A stretch of 64,000 bases of DNA. Source: G963663525 sp963663525 (GTDB lineage: Bacteria; Myxococcota_A; SURF-8; G963663525). The stretch lies in NCBI GenBank assembly GCA_963663525.2, contig CAXXHC010000001.1, positions 558,001 to 622,000 on the forward strand. The letters run 5' to 3'. Of the stretch, positions 53,987 to 62,900 are shown one piece after another. Each line of letters begins with the position of its first letter. The stretch's first letter is position 1. Both the position numbers and the translations under genes were made by a program. The notes under the pieces are model-generated. The model was given only the letters and a program-made list of their open reading frames with translations. It did no database searches and was not told the origin of the DNA.

Positions 53987-55228
53987 CTACTCGCCGAAGC
54001 ACTGATACGTGTAGGTGTGGCACTCATCCAATCTGCCGTCGCAATAGCAGTCCCATTGTTCTGTCAGCATGTTTCCCCGGGCATCGTAGGTGTAGGTCGT
54101 GCATTCATTCGGTGACCCATCGCAGTCGTCGTCCAGTCGATAGGTCAGTTGGTTTCCCTGGGCATCGTAGGTGTAGGTCGAGCAAGAATCTGGCGTGCCG
54201 TCGCAATAGCCGTCCCATTGTTCTGTCAGCATGTTCCCCTGGTCGTCGTAGGTGTAGGTCGTGCAAAAATCCGGTGTACCGTCACAGTCCTCATCATGCC
54301 GATAAGTCAGCCAATTTCCCATGGTGTCGTAGGTGTATATCAGGCAATTTTCATCCGGCACCCCGTCGCAGTCGGTATCATCGTGAGAGCGTAGCCTGTT
54401 TCCCTGGGTATCGTAGGTGTAGGTCGTGCAAGAATTCATCGTGCCGTCGCAATAGCGATCCCATTGTGTCGTCAACATGTTTCCCTGAGTATCATAGGTG
54501 TAGGTCGTGCATTGGAGCGACGTCCCATCGCACAGTCTGTCAAACCGTTTCGTCAATCGATTTCCCCAGGCATCATACGTGTACGTTTCGCATAATATAT
54601 CGGCAATACCATCACAGCCTTCGTCATGGTGGCTCGTCATCACGTTTCCCTGGGCATCGTAGGTATACACCAAGCAATCGTATAGCGTTCCGTCACATTT
54701 CGGGTCCCACTGCGAAGACAATTCATTTCCTCGGGCATCGTAGGTAGTGGTGTAGCAATCATCCATCGTTCCGTCGCAATACGAGTCTTGCTGATACGTC
54801 AACTGCTTTCCCCAGGTATCGTAGGTGGAATTGGTGCAATATTCCGGGATGCCATCGCAGTTCGTATCTTTAACATACGTCGAAACTTCACAGGTGGGCT
54901 CCGAAGCGACTCCGTCCGTATCCGTAACGTCGTCCTCGTTGTCGTCGTGGTCGGATTCATCCTCATCCGCGACATCGTTCTCGGCAGAATCACAGTCGGT
55001 CTCATCCTCATCCGCGATGTCGTTTTCGATATCGTCGAGATCGATCTCGTCTCTATCCACGAGGTCTACTTCAGCGCTGTCTATTTCATCACTGTCAATC
55101 TCGGTCCTATCGTAATCACCGACAAAATTCGCCGCCAGGCCGGTATCCTCCCCGCAGCCGGCCCACAAGATCAGGCACGACAGCAGCACGATCCCGACAT
55201 TGAATACTCCGATCGCTTTCACTTCCAT
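53987..55228 (-). CDS. YD-repeat lipoprotein 1
   Basis: The 413-residue product has a lipoprotein signal (LWAGC, Cys25) and a ~90-residue Asp/Glu tether. It then has about 13 repeats of ~21-23 residues of the form TYTYDAQGNMLTxxxDxxCD followed by GxPDxC, ending TYTYQCFGE. The YDxxGN core is the Rhs/YD repeat, here with an added Cys pair and a DxDCDG motif like calcium-binding type-3 repeats. It should form a disulfide-tied beta spiral on the surface. AAGG lies before the ATG at 55228. It is the last of three tandem paralogues. Confidence 0.85.
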   Translation of the reverse strand: MEVKAIGVFNVGIVLLSCLILWAGCGEDTGLAANFVGDYDRTEIDSDEIDSAEVDLVDRDEIDLDDIENDIADEDETDCDSAENDVADEDESDHDDNEDDVTDTDGVASEPTCEVSTYVKDTNCDGIPEYCTNSTYDTWGKQLTYQQDSYCDGTMDDCYTTTYDARGNELSSQWDPKCDGTLYDCLVYTYDAQGNVMTSHHDEGCDGIADILCETYTYDAWGNRLTKRFDRLCDGTSLQCTTYTYDTQGNMLTTQWDRYCDGTMNSCTTYTYDTQGNRLRSHDDTDCDGVPDENCLIYTYDTMGNWLTYRHDEDCDGTPDFCTTYTYDDQGNMLTEQWDGYCDGTPDSCSTYTYDAQGNQLTYRLDDDCDGSPNECTTYTYDARGNMLTEQWDCYCDGRLDECHTYTYQCFGE

Positions 55229-55301
55229 GGTATCGCCTTTTGTCCTCACTTCCTGATACGCCGAACGACAGCCTCTTTGCGTGATATCATGCCGGACGCC
55301 C

Positions 55302-56738
55302 CTACTCGCCGAAACACTGATAGGTATAGGTGCGGCAATAGCTATCCGGCGTGCCATCACAATCGTTGTCGTTCTGCTGGGTCAACAGATATCCTCGGGA
55401 ATCGTAGGTGTGACTCATACACCCCCAGTCCACCGAATCGTCACAAAAAAGGTCGGTCTGTCGCGTCAGCTCGTTTCCACGGGCATCGTAGGTGTAGCTG
55501 TGGCAATCCACCAGATCATTGCACATGCGGTCTTCCCGCCATGAGAGCCGGTTCCCGTCGGCGTCATACGTGTACACGGAGCAGTTGTAATCCGGTATTC
55601 CGTCGCAGTCGGCGTCATTTTGCTCCGTCAGCCGGTTCCCCTGCGCATCGTAGGTGTAGGCGCGACAATTTTCATCCGATACCCCGTCGCAACCGACGTC
55701 ATGCTCCCATGTCAGCTGGTTCCCATCGACGTCGTACGTGAAAAGCGTGCAACTGCTATCCGGTACTCCGTCGCAGTCGTTGTCCGACTTCGTGCTCAAT
55801 TGATTTCCATCGGCGTCATACGTATAGATGAAGCAGTTGTTGTCCGGCACGCCGTCACAATCGTGGTCAAGCTCGAACCTCACCAGGTTTCCATGGGTAT
55901 CGTAGATGTAAGTGCTGCAACTTTCATCCGACACGCCGTCGCAGTTTTTATCGAACTGACGGGACAGCATGTTCCCCCGGGCATCGTAGTTGAGAGTAAG
56001 GCAATTTTCATCCGGCACTCCGTCGCAGTCGATGTCTGACTGCTCTTTCGTGAAGTTCCCGTGAGCGTCGTAAGTAAAAGTGGCGCAATCCTTATCCGGT
56101 ATTCCATCGCAGTTGTCATCCATGCGAGAGGTCACCCGGTTCCCTCGCGCATCGTAAGAATAGGTGAAACACTCATCCGGCGCACCGTCGCAATCTGCGT
56201 CACGATGTTCCGTCAGCCGGTGCCCTACGTCATCATAGGTGAAGGTTTTGCAGTTGTCCGGCACGCCGTCGCAGTCTTCGTCACTCTGCTTCGTCATCCG
56301 GTTTTCCTGGTAATCGTAGGTGAAGGTCGTGCAGCTACGATCCGGGATGCCGTCGCCGTCCCTGTCATCCTGACTTGTCAGATCGTTTCCCCGGTCGTCG
56401 TAAGTAGAGGTAATAATACGATCTTGGATGCCGTTGCAGGTTTCGTCCAATGAGTCTACCAACACCTTGCATTCCGGCCCGGAGTTTTCCTCGACTTCGA
56501 TCTCAACCCCTTCGGAAGCGTCCTCCTCGATCTCGACCTCTTCGAGGGTGTCTTCCTCGGCCTCCACGGCGTCGTTTTCCACCCCGTCATCCCCGGCAAT
56601 CTCCTGCTCGGTCTCGTCGAAATCTCCACCAGGGATCAGTATGAGGTCCATTTCCTCCTCCCGGCACCCGGTCCACAGGCCCATGCACAGCAGCAAAGCA
56701 CATTCAACGATACAAATAAAAACACTCGTCTTTTTCAT
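55302..56738 (-). CDS. YD-repeat lipoprotein 2
   Basis: The 478-residue product is the longest of three paralogues: lipoprotein signal (LWTGC, Cys25), acidic tether of ~70 residues (EAEEDTLEEVEIEEDASEG), then about 16 repeats with the pattern TYDxxGNxLTxxxDxDCDGxP ending in DxxC. It shares the C-terminal TYTYQCFGE with paralogue 1. The repeat number differs among the three genes, so units have been gained or lost. AAGG is upstream of the ATG at 56738. Spacing of 73 bases to the next gene suggests one transcript for all three. Confidence 0.85.
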   Translation of the reverse strand: MKKTSVFICIVECALLLCMGLWTGCREEEMDLILIPGGDFDETEQEIAGDDGVENDAVEAEEDTLEEVEIEEDASEGVEIEVEENSGPECKVLVDSLDETCNGIQDRIITSTYDDRGNDLTSQDDRDGDGIPDRSCTTFTYDYQENRMTKQSDEDCDGVPDNCKTFTYDDVGHRLTEHRDADCDGAPDECFTYSYDARGNRVTSRMDDNCDGIPDKDCATFTYDAHGNFTKEQSDIDCDGVPDENCLTLNYDARGNMLSRQFDKNCDGVSDESCSTYIYDTHGNLVRFELDHDCDGVPDNNCFIYTYDADGNQLSTKSDNDCDGVPDSSCTLFTYDVDGNQLTWEHDVGCDGVSDENCRAYTYDAQGNRLTEQNDADCDGIPDYNCSVYTYDADGNRLSWREDRMCNDLVDCHSYTYDARGNELTRQTDLFCDDSVDWGCMSHTYDSRGYLLTQQNDNDCDGTPDSYCRTYTYQCFGE

Positions 56739-56816
56739 GGTTTGCCTTCTCTCGAAAGTTTTCCGCATAGGACGCCGCCTCCAAAAAACGAGGGGTATGG
56801 CTTCGTGGCGTGATAT

Positions 56817-57914
56817 CTACTCGTCGAAACACTGATACGTGTAGGTACGGCAATGATTCGGTGTACCATTGCAATCGGAGTCACTTCGGGACGTTAATTG
56901 ATACCCTTTGGTATCATAGGTGTATTCGGCACAGATTTCATCCGGTTCACCGTTGCAATCCTTGTCAAGCTGTTCTGTCAACATGTTCCCCAGGTTGTCG
57001 TAAGTATAGGTGTGGCAGTAATAATCCGGCACACCGCTACAATCTCTATCCGTTTGTTCGGTGAGCCTGTTTCCCTGGTCGTCGTACGTGTAAATGTAGC
57101 ATTCACTCGGTACTCCACAGCAGAATCTGTCGTCCTCTCTGGCGATCAAGTTTCCCTGAGTATCGTAGATGTACGCCATGCAATCCTCAAAAAGTCCGTC
57201 GCAGGAATGGTCACGTTGCCATAAGATCGGATTCCCCCGGTCATCGTACGTGTAACTGTAGCAATCATCCATCAAACCATCCATGCCGTAATAGTGTCGG
57301 TCTGTTAACGGATTCCCCCGGTCATCGAAGGTACTTAGTTTTTCAATCGCATCCGGCGACCCGTCGCAAGTGTCGTCTCTATACATTGCGACTTGATTCT
57401 CCTCGGTGTCGTTGATGTAGATCAGGCAAGATTCCGGTGCTCCGTCACAGTCTACGTCATAAAAATTGGTCAGCATCTTCCCCTGATTGTCGTACGTGTA
57501 GATCCAGCAGGATTTATTTTCCCCGTCGCAGGTTTTATCGGTGAAATCCGTCAGCATGTTCCCTTGGCTGTCGTAGGTGAAGGTCGTACAATGTTTATTC
57601 GGCGTACCGTCGCAGTTTTCATCCTCATGTTGTGTCAGCTTGTTCCCCTGGTCGTCGTAAGTGTAGACCCTGCAGGATTCGCTTATGCCGTCGCAGTTTT
57701 TATCCTCTCTGTTCACCAAAACCTTGCAGTTCGGCTTTGAAAATCCCTTTGCCTCATCGCCTTCGTTTTCTTTTACGATGTCGCTTTCGGTCCCATCGAT
57801 ATCGCCTACATGGCTTCCCAACAGGCCGGTTTCATCCCCGCACCCGGTCCATAGGCCCATGCACAACAGCAAAACGATCCCAAGTTTGCACATCTCGATA
57901 GCTTTTATTTCCAT
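56817..57914 (-). CDS. YD-repeat lipoprotein 3
   Basis: The 365-residue product is the first gene of the three: lipoprotein signal (LWTGC, Cys25), a short acidic tether, then about 12 diverged YD-type repeats (CRVYTYDDQGNKLTQHEDEN) ending YTYQCFDE. Its signal peptide (KLGIVLLLCMGLWTGCGDE) is almost the same as that of paralogue 2, supporting tandem duplication. The repeats are more degenerate than those of the other two. The ribosome-binding site is weak. An AT-rich 250-base gap separates it from the hydrolase gene. Confidence 0.83.
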   Translation of the reverse strand: MEIKAIEMCKLGIVLLLCMGLWTGCGDETGLLGSHVGDIDGTESDIVKENEGDEAKGFSKPNCKVLVNREDKNCDGISESCRVYTYDDQGNKLTQHEDENCDGTPNKHCTTFTYDSQGNMLTDFTDKTCDGENKSCWIYTYDNQGKMLTNFYDVDCDGAPESCLIYINDTEENQVAMYRDDTCDGSPDAIEKLSTFDDRGNPLTDRHYYGMDGLMDDCYSYTYDDRGNPILWQRDHSCDGLFEDCMAYIYDTQGNLIAREDDRFCCGVPSECYIYTYDDQGNRLTEQTDRDCSGVPDYYCHTYTYDNLGNMLTEQLDKDCNGEPDEICAEYTYDTKGYQLTSRSDSDCNGTPNHCRTYTYQCFDE

Positions 57915-58068
57915 CGTGAGGTCTTTCTTGCGGAATTTCCGTGTTTCAAAGGTGCTACTAAGTGAAACGGCGCATCCATCATGACCTACTCGGCACATGA
58001 TAAGAATAGGACGTCTCTTAGAGGGATGAATATGGAAATGTCGGATTTTATCGGAGATTCAACAATAT

Positions 58069-58163
58069 ATGAAAAACTCAATAATATCAGAACTTTGTCT
58101 CATGCTAATATTTGTATTTACAACAAGCTGTCAGGGACAAAAGGGAGCAACCCTCCCGATTTC
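58069..58163 (+). pseudogene. Possible truncated lipoprotein signal-peptide remnant
   Basis: In an AT-rich patch unlike its surroundings, a frame begins MKNSIISELCLMLIFVFTTS followed by CQGQKG, a good lipoprotein signal, and then runs into sequence antisense to the hydrolase gene. It looks like the 5' remnant of a lipoprotein gene from a lower-GC source cut off by the hydrolase gene end. Evidence is thin. Confidence 0.3.
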
Positions 58164-59150
58164 TCAGGCTTTTTCCTCGTACAAACCTTTCAGCCAATGG
58201 GCTAGCGGTTCGAACACCATGTTCGGAGCGGGATCGGAGACGAACATGTCGGCGTGGGCGAAGCGCAGGCGCTCGTCTCCCACTTCGTGCGTTTGCTTGA
58301 GTTCGACGGGCGTGCCGATACGGTCGTAGGCCGATAGCGCCGCCTCCGGCGGCACGATGCCGTCCGCGTTGGCGTAGAGGCACAAAAAGGGCAGCGTCAC
58401 GTTTCGCAACGCTTCGCTGATGTTGACGCCATCGATGAGGATGTCCCGCCGGTTGACCCACCATGCGATATCCTCGTTGAGGAAGCGGTTGGGGTCGTCC
58501 ACCGTCTGGGTAAGCTGCCCGATGTTGGAGGTGTCCACGATGTCGGCGTGCATGTAGATTTCGAGAATTTTGGGCGCGCGCAGCAAAAGCGGTAACGCGG
58601 CGCGAGCAAGCTGGCGCGTACCTTTGAATGGGAGCAGCGAGGCCAGTTTCGGGGACTTGAACGCGATGGCCAGCGCCGGGTGCACCGACTCCCAACGCAG
58701 CGGAGCCCCCATGCCGACCATGGCACCCACGGGCGTATCGGGAACCAGCACCGTGTGAATGTACAGGTAGGTACCGCCCAGGCTGCACCCGATGAGGTCC
58801 ACCTTGTCCGCACCGGTGCGCGAAAGCTCCAGCACGCCCGCGATGGCGGCGTTGAGGTCGTCCACGGCGATGTCCCTGAGATGGTAGCAGCGACCGCCGC
58901 CCTCGGAGCGCGCCCTTCCCTGGCCGCGAAGGTCCACCGACCAGACCTCGAAACCGGCCCGGACGAGGTACTCTTCCATGGAAAGATCGTTGGGATGCCA
59001 ACCGAAAATGAAGGAGTTCATGCCGTAGCCCGGCACGATCATCAGCGGGCGTCGGCCCTCGACGAGCGTTTCTGCGTCCCAACGCTGCTTGAGGCTCAGC
59101 CGCCATCCGCAACCGTTGTCGATAAAATGAAAAATGGTTTCCAGCGCCAT
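58164..59150 (-). CDS. Alpha/beta hydrolase (PhaC/lipase-like)
   Basis: The 328-residue soluble protein has the alpha/beta hydrolase core: PLMIVPGYGMNSFIFGWHPN (oxyanion region), VWSVDLRGQGRA, the nucleophile elbow DLIGCSLGGTY (Ser in G-C-S-L-G), a catalytic Asp candidate in LCLYANADGIVPP and a His candidate in RFAHADMF. The layout resembles class III polyhydroxyalkanoate synthases, but those use Cys as nucleophile, so an esterase/lipase role is more likely. The start at 59150 (GGGAGGG upstream) lies 56 bases after the rubrerythrin stop, so the two may be co-transcribed. Confidence 0.82.
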   Translation of the reverse strand: MALETIFHFIDNGCGWRLSLKQRWDAETLVEGRRPLMIVPGYGMNSFIFGWHPNDLSMEEYLVRAGFEVWSVDLRGQGRARSEGGGRCYHLRDIAVDDLNAAIAGVLELSRTGADKVDLIGCSLGGTYLYIHTVLVPDTPVGAMVGMGAPLRWESVHPALAIAFKSPKLASLLPFKGTRQLARAALPLLLRAPKILEIYMHADIVDTSNIGQLTQTVDDPNRFLNEDIAWWVNRRDILIDGVNISEALRNVTLPFLCLYANADGIVPPEAALSAYDRIGTPVELKQTHEVGDERLRFAHADMFVSDPAPNMVFEPLAHWLKGLYEEKA

Positions 59151-59205
59151 GGACCCTCCCGAAAACTTCGCACGCCGCATGAACTCGCACCGTCTCCGGC
59201 GCGGC

Positions 59206-59700
59206 CTAATCCACGGTGAAAAACGCTTCTTTTTTGGCATTGCAGACCGGGCAACGGTCTTCCGGCTCGGAATCGGTCACGTAACCACAGATTTTGCAAA
59301 CGTGGTAAGTGCTTTCGCTGTCTTCCAGCAGGTTCGCGATGGCTTTTTCGTAGAGCTTGCGATGCCCTTCCTCCACGTCGCGCGTGCGTGAAAACTCGGC
59401 GGCCACGGCGCGTTCGCCTTCCTCTTCGGCGACTTTGAGCAACTCGCTATAGGCCTTGATGGCGAATTCCTCGGTGCCGAAGGTCCGTTCGAGGTTTTCC
59501 TCGGTATTTCCCGTGATTTTCCGCAAGCGCAGCATGTTCATGGCGTGGATCGCCTGAGCCTCTGCCATGGCTCGAAACAGTCGTGCGATCTGGGGAAGCT
59601 CCTCCCGGTCCGCCTTGACGGCGAATGCCCGGTTGCGGAAATAGGCTTCGGCTTCACCCTGGAACGCCAGCTTCAGATTTTTACCTGTTTTTTCACCCAT
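59206..59700 (-). CDS. rbr: Rubrerythrin
   Basis: The 164-residue protein has an N-terminal ferritin-like diiron domain (AFQGEAEAYFRNRAFA, MAEAQAIHAMNML, TRDVEEGHRKLYEKA) and a C-terminal rubredoxin-like domain with two Cys pairs (YHVCKICGYV and DRCPVCNAKKEAF). Rubrerythrin reduces hydrogen peroxide in anaerobes using electrons passed through its rubredoxin centre. It is distinct from the rubredoxin-less protein at 16565. The ATG at 59700 has GGTGGAG upstream and is preferred over a GTG four codons earlier. Confidence 0.92.
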   Translation of the reverse strand: MGEKTGKNLKLAFQGEAEAYFRNRAFAVKADREELPQIARLFRAMAEAQAIHAMNMLRLRKITGNTEENLERTFGTEEFAIKAYSELLKVAEEEGERAVAAEFSRTRDVEEGHRKLYEKAIANLLEDSESTYHVCKICGYVTDSEPEDRCPVCNAKKEAFFTVD

Positions 59701-59899
59701 CGATTTCTCCACCGTTTTTTACGAATTCTTCCCAGGAAAATAGTTTATCCCAATCCATCGTGAAATGACAAGAATTTGCCGATTGTAGGCGAAATCGTCG
59801 CCTGTCATGGTGTTCGGTACGAAACACAGGGAAGTAAGAGAATGTTGGAATCAATCGATGGGAAACGTGCGCTTCGGAGGGTAACCGTTGATGAACGAA

Positions 59900-59937
59900 C
59901 GTCTCCGCGCGCTCCGATATCGGAGCGCGCGGAGACG
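59900..59937. repeat. Perfect 38-bp palindrome
   Basis: The sequence from 59900 (CGTCTCCGCGCGCTCCGATA) to 59937 is its own exact reverse complement, with no spacer. It lies between the 3' end of the giant Cys-rich gene (26 bases away) and the rubrerythrin start. It has no T-tail in the direction of the giant gene. It may be a cruciform-forming site or transcript-end structure. Confidence 0.7.
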
Positions 59938-59963
59938 AAAAATGAATCCATTTCAGGAAAACG

Positions 59964-62900
59964 TCAGCTTCTGCTGCGTCGTACGATACCGAAAACCAGC
60001 AGGGCTGCAAGCAGGAACGCGATTCCCGCCGACGGGCGGACTTGCAGCGAACGGCATCCGCCGGAACCGATTTTGAAACTGGTCACGTCTTCTTTTTCGA
60101 AATCGAGATCTCCCGGAGCAACCCCGTCTTCATCGGCAGGCGAGAGGTCGCCATCGTAGGAATCTTCTTCGTTGGAATCGGGGAAATCGAAATCCCGGTC
60201 CGCATCTTCCATCGAGTCTTCTTCACCTTCGATGTCCGAGTCGGCGATGTCCACATCAACGTTGTCGTCTTCGGTGAGATCCTCGTCCCCGCCGTCGTAT
60301 AGATAATAGCCGTTTACGGTAATCGTAATGTCGCCCACGTCGTCGGAACCGTCACTCGCCTCGACCAGCACCTGGATCATGATTTCGCTGCCATCGCCCA
60401 CCAACTCGGCAAGCATCTCCATTCCCGCAAACGAATCACGCTCTACCGAGCCCACCAGACACAGGGCATCTTCATCGCACCCGGTCCAGGCCACCACGGC
60501 CAGATCGACCGTCGAAGTGGTTTCCACCGTCACGTCGTAATAGCGGCCTCCTTCGGTGGAAATCCGATAGAAGACGTCGGCACGCGAAATCGTCTGCGAC
60601 GTGCAGGGAGGCTCGACGGTTCGCGACGGATGGGCATCGGCCATCGACAGCACGACCGGCTGATCTTCCAAAAGCTCCACAGCATCCTCGCAACGGTCGT
60701 TTTGGGCAATCACTTCGCACTCTCCCCCGAAACAGGCCGACGCGGGATCGCCATCGTCGTTGCAGACGGACCAGTCGTTCATCGTCGCGAAATCGCAGCC
60801 GCTTTCTGGATGACATAGATTCTCCGTGCAGGGGTCGTCGTCGTCGCATTCGATGGGAGTTCCCATACAGTTCCCCGACAGGCAGGCGTCGTTTTGCGTG
60901 CAGGCGTTTTCGTCGTCGCAGTCCGTCGCGTCCGGCAGACTCTGGGCATAGCAGGTCCTTCCGTCTTCGTCGCAAACGCCCACCGTACATGCGCCGTCCC
61001 AATCGCTGCAATCGAGATCCTCGCCGGTGCAAACTCCGTCATGACAGCGATCGGATCCGGTGCAGAACATGCCGTCGTCACAAGGCGTCAGATCGTCCAC
61101 CGGGTCGGCGAAGCACTGGTCAAGCACATCGTCACAGGCTCCCACCGTGCAATCGGTGTCGTAGATCGAACAATCCCTCTCCGCTCCGCTATTGCATTGC
61201 CCTGCGTAACAAATGTCGCCCTCGGTGCAGAACAGCCCGTCATCGCAGGAGGTATCGTCGGCTTTGGGAAGAGCGACACAAGATCCCGCGTATTCGTCGC
61301 AAACGCCCAGGTTGCAGTCGTTCTCGAAAGCTTCGCAGTTGCGCTCGTCACCGATGCAGGTTCCGCTCTCGCAACGGTCGTTCACGGTGCAGTACATGTC
61401 GTCGGTGCAAGGATTGGTGTCGTCGTTCACTTCCCGGCAACCCAACGCCTCGTCGCAAACATCGTCGGTACAGGGATTTCCGTCGTTGCAAAGATTGTTC
61501 TGCGTCCGATGGACGCAAAGGTCCGCACCGTCGTCGCAGAAATCAAGCGTACAGGCTACGGAATCGTCGCAGTTGCGCGCATCGGCAATGCAGCGACCAT
61601 TCGAGCAACGGTCGTTTTCGGTGCAGAACAGCCCGTCGTTGCAGGTGTAGTTGTCATCCGGGATCGATCTGCAACCCGATGCGGTGTTGCAAAACTCCTG
61701 CGTGCAGGGGTTGCCATCGTCACAGAGATCCGCGTTGGGTATGAAGCGGCAACGTCCAGCCACCGCATCGCAGGAATCCTCCGTACAGGAGACGAAATCG
61801 TCGCAGTCGCCGTCGTTCGTGCATTCCGGCGAGCAGACGCCCGACAGGCAAGTGCCCTCCTGATTCGCGGGCGTCGTGCACGCTCCGCCTTCGTTCATCG
61901 CGGGATTGAGGCATCCGAGCTGCGTATTGCAGACGTCGTCGGTGCAAACGTTCTCATCACCGCAGAGCCAGTCGCGAGCCTGGTACTCGCACTCATCGGA
62001 CTGTTCGTTGCAAACGTCCCGAGTGCAGGCCACGCCATCGTCACAGGGCGAGTCCCCGCCGATACAGGATCCGTTTTCGCAATGGTCGTTTACGGTGCAG
62101 AACAGGCCGTCGTCGCACGAACCGGTATCATCCGGCACGAAACGGCAGCCGGTGGAGGTCGAACAGGAATCCGCCGTGCAGGGATTGCCGTCGTTGCAGC
62201 GTTCGTTCACGGCTACGAAAATACAGGTTCCCGTCGTTGTATCGCAGCGATCCCGTGTGCAGGCGATGCCGTCGTCGCATTCTGCATTTCCGGTGCATTC
62301 GGGCGTGCATACGCCGTTTTCACACGCACCGACCTGGCCTGCGGGCGTGAGACAGGAAGCCTGTTCGTGATCCGGGTCGTAGAGACAACCCGCGTCGGTG
62401 TCGCAGGAATCCGCCGTACAGATGGAGCCATCGTCGCAAACCGCATCGTCGGGATGATGCTCACAAGCGTTGGCCTGCTCGTTGCATCGGTCCGCCGTGC
62501 ACTCGATACCATCGCCGCAGGCGTTCGGATCGCCCACACACGCACTGCCAAGGCAGCGGTCGTTTACGGTGCAGAACAGGCCGTCGTCGCAAGCGTTGGC
62601 GTCGTTCGGCGTGAATCGGCATCCCTGATTGGCAAGGCACACATCGTCGGTGCAGGAGTTGTCATCGTCGCAAAGACCGTCGTCGGGACGCACCACGCAT
62701 TTTCCGGCCACCGTGTCGCAACGCTCGCGCGTGCAGTCCACGCCGTCGTCACAGTCTTCGTCCACCGTGCATTCCACGAGGCAAAGCCCTTGCGAACAGG
62801 TGCCGCCGTCGCCCTGAGCGTTGGTGCACGCCTCGTCTTCGTGGTCAGGATCGTAGAGACAGCCCGCGTCGGCATCGCAGGAATCCGCGGTGCAGACGTT

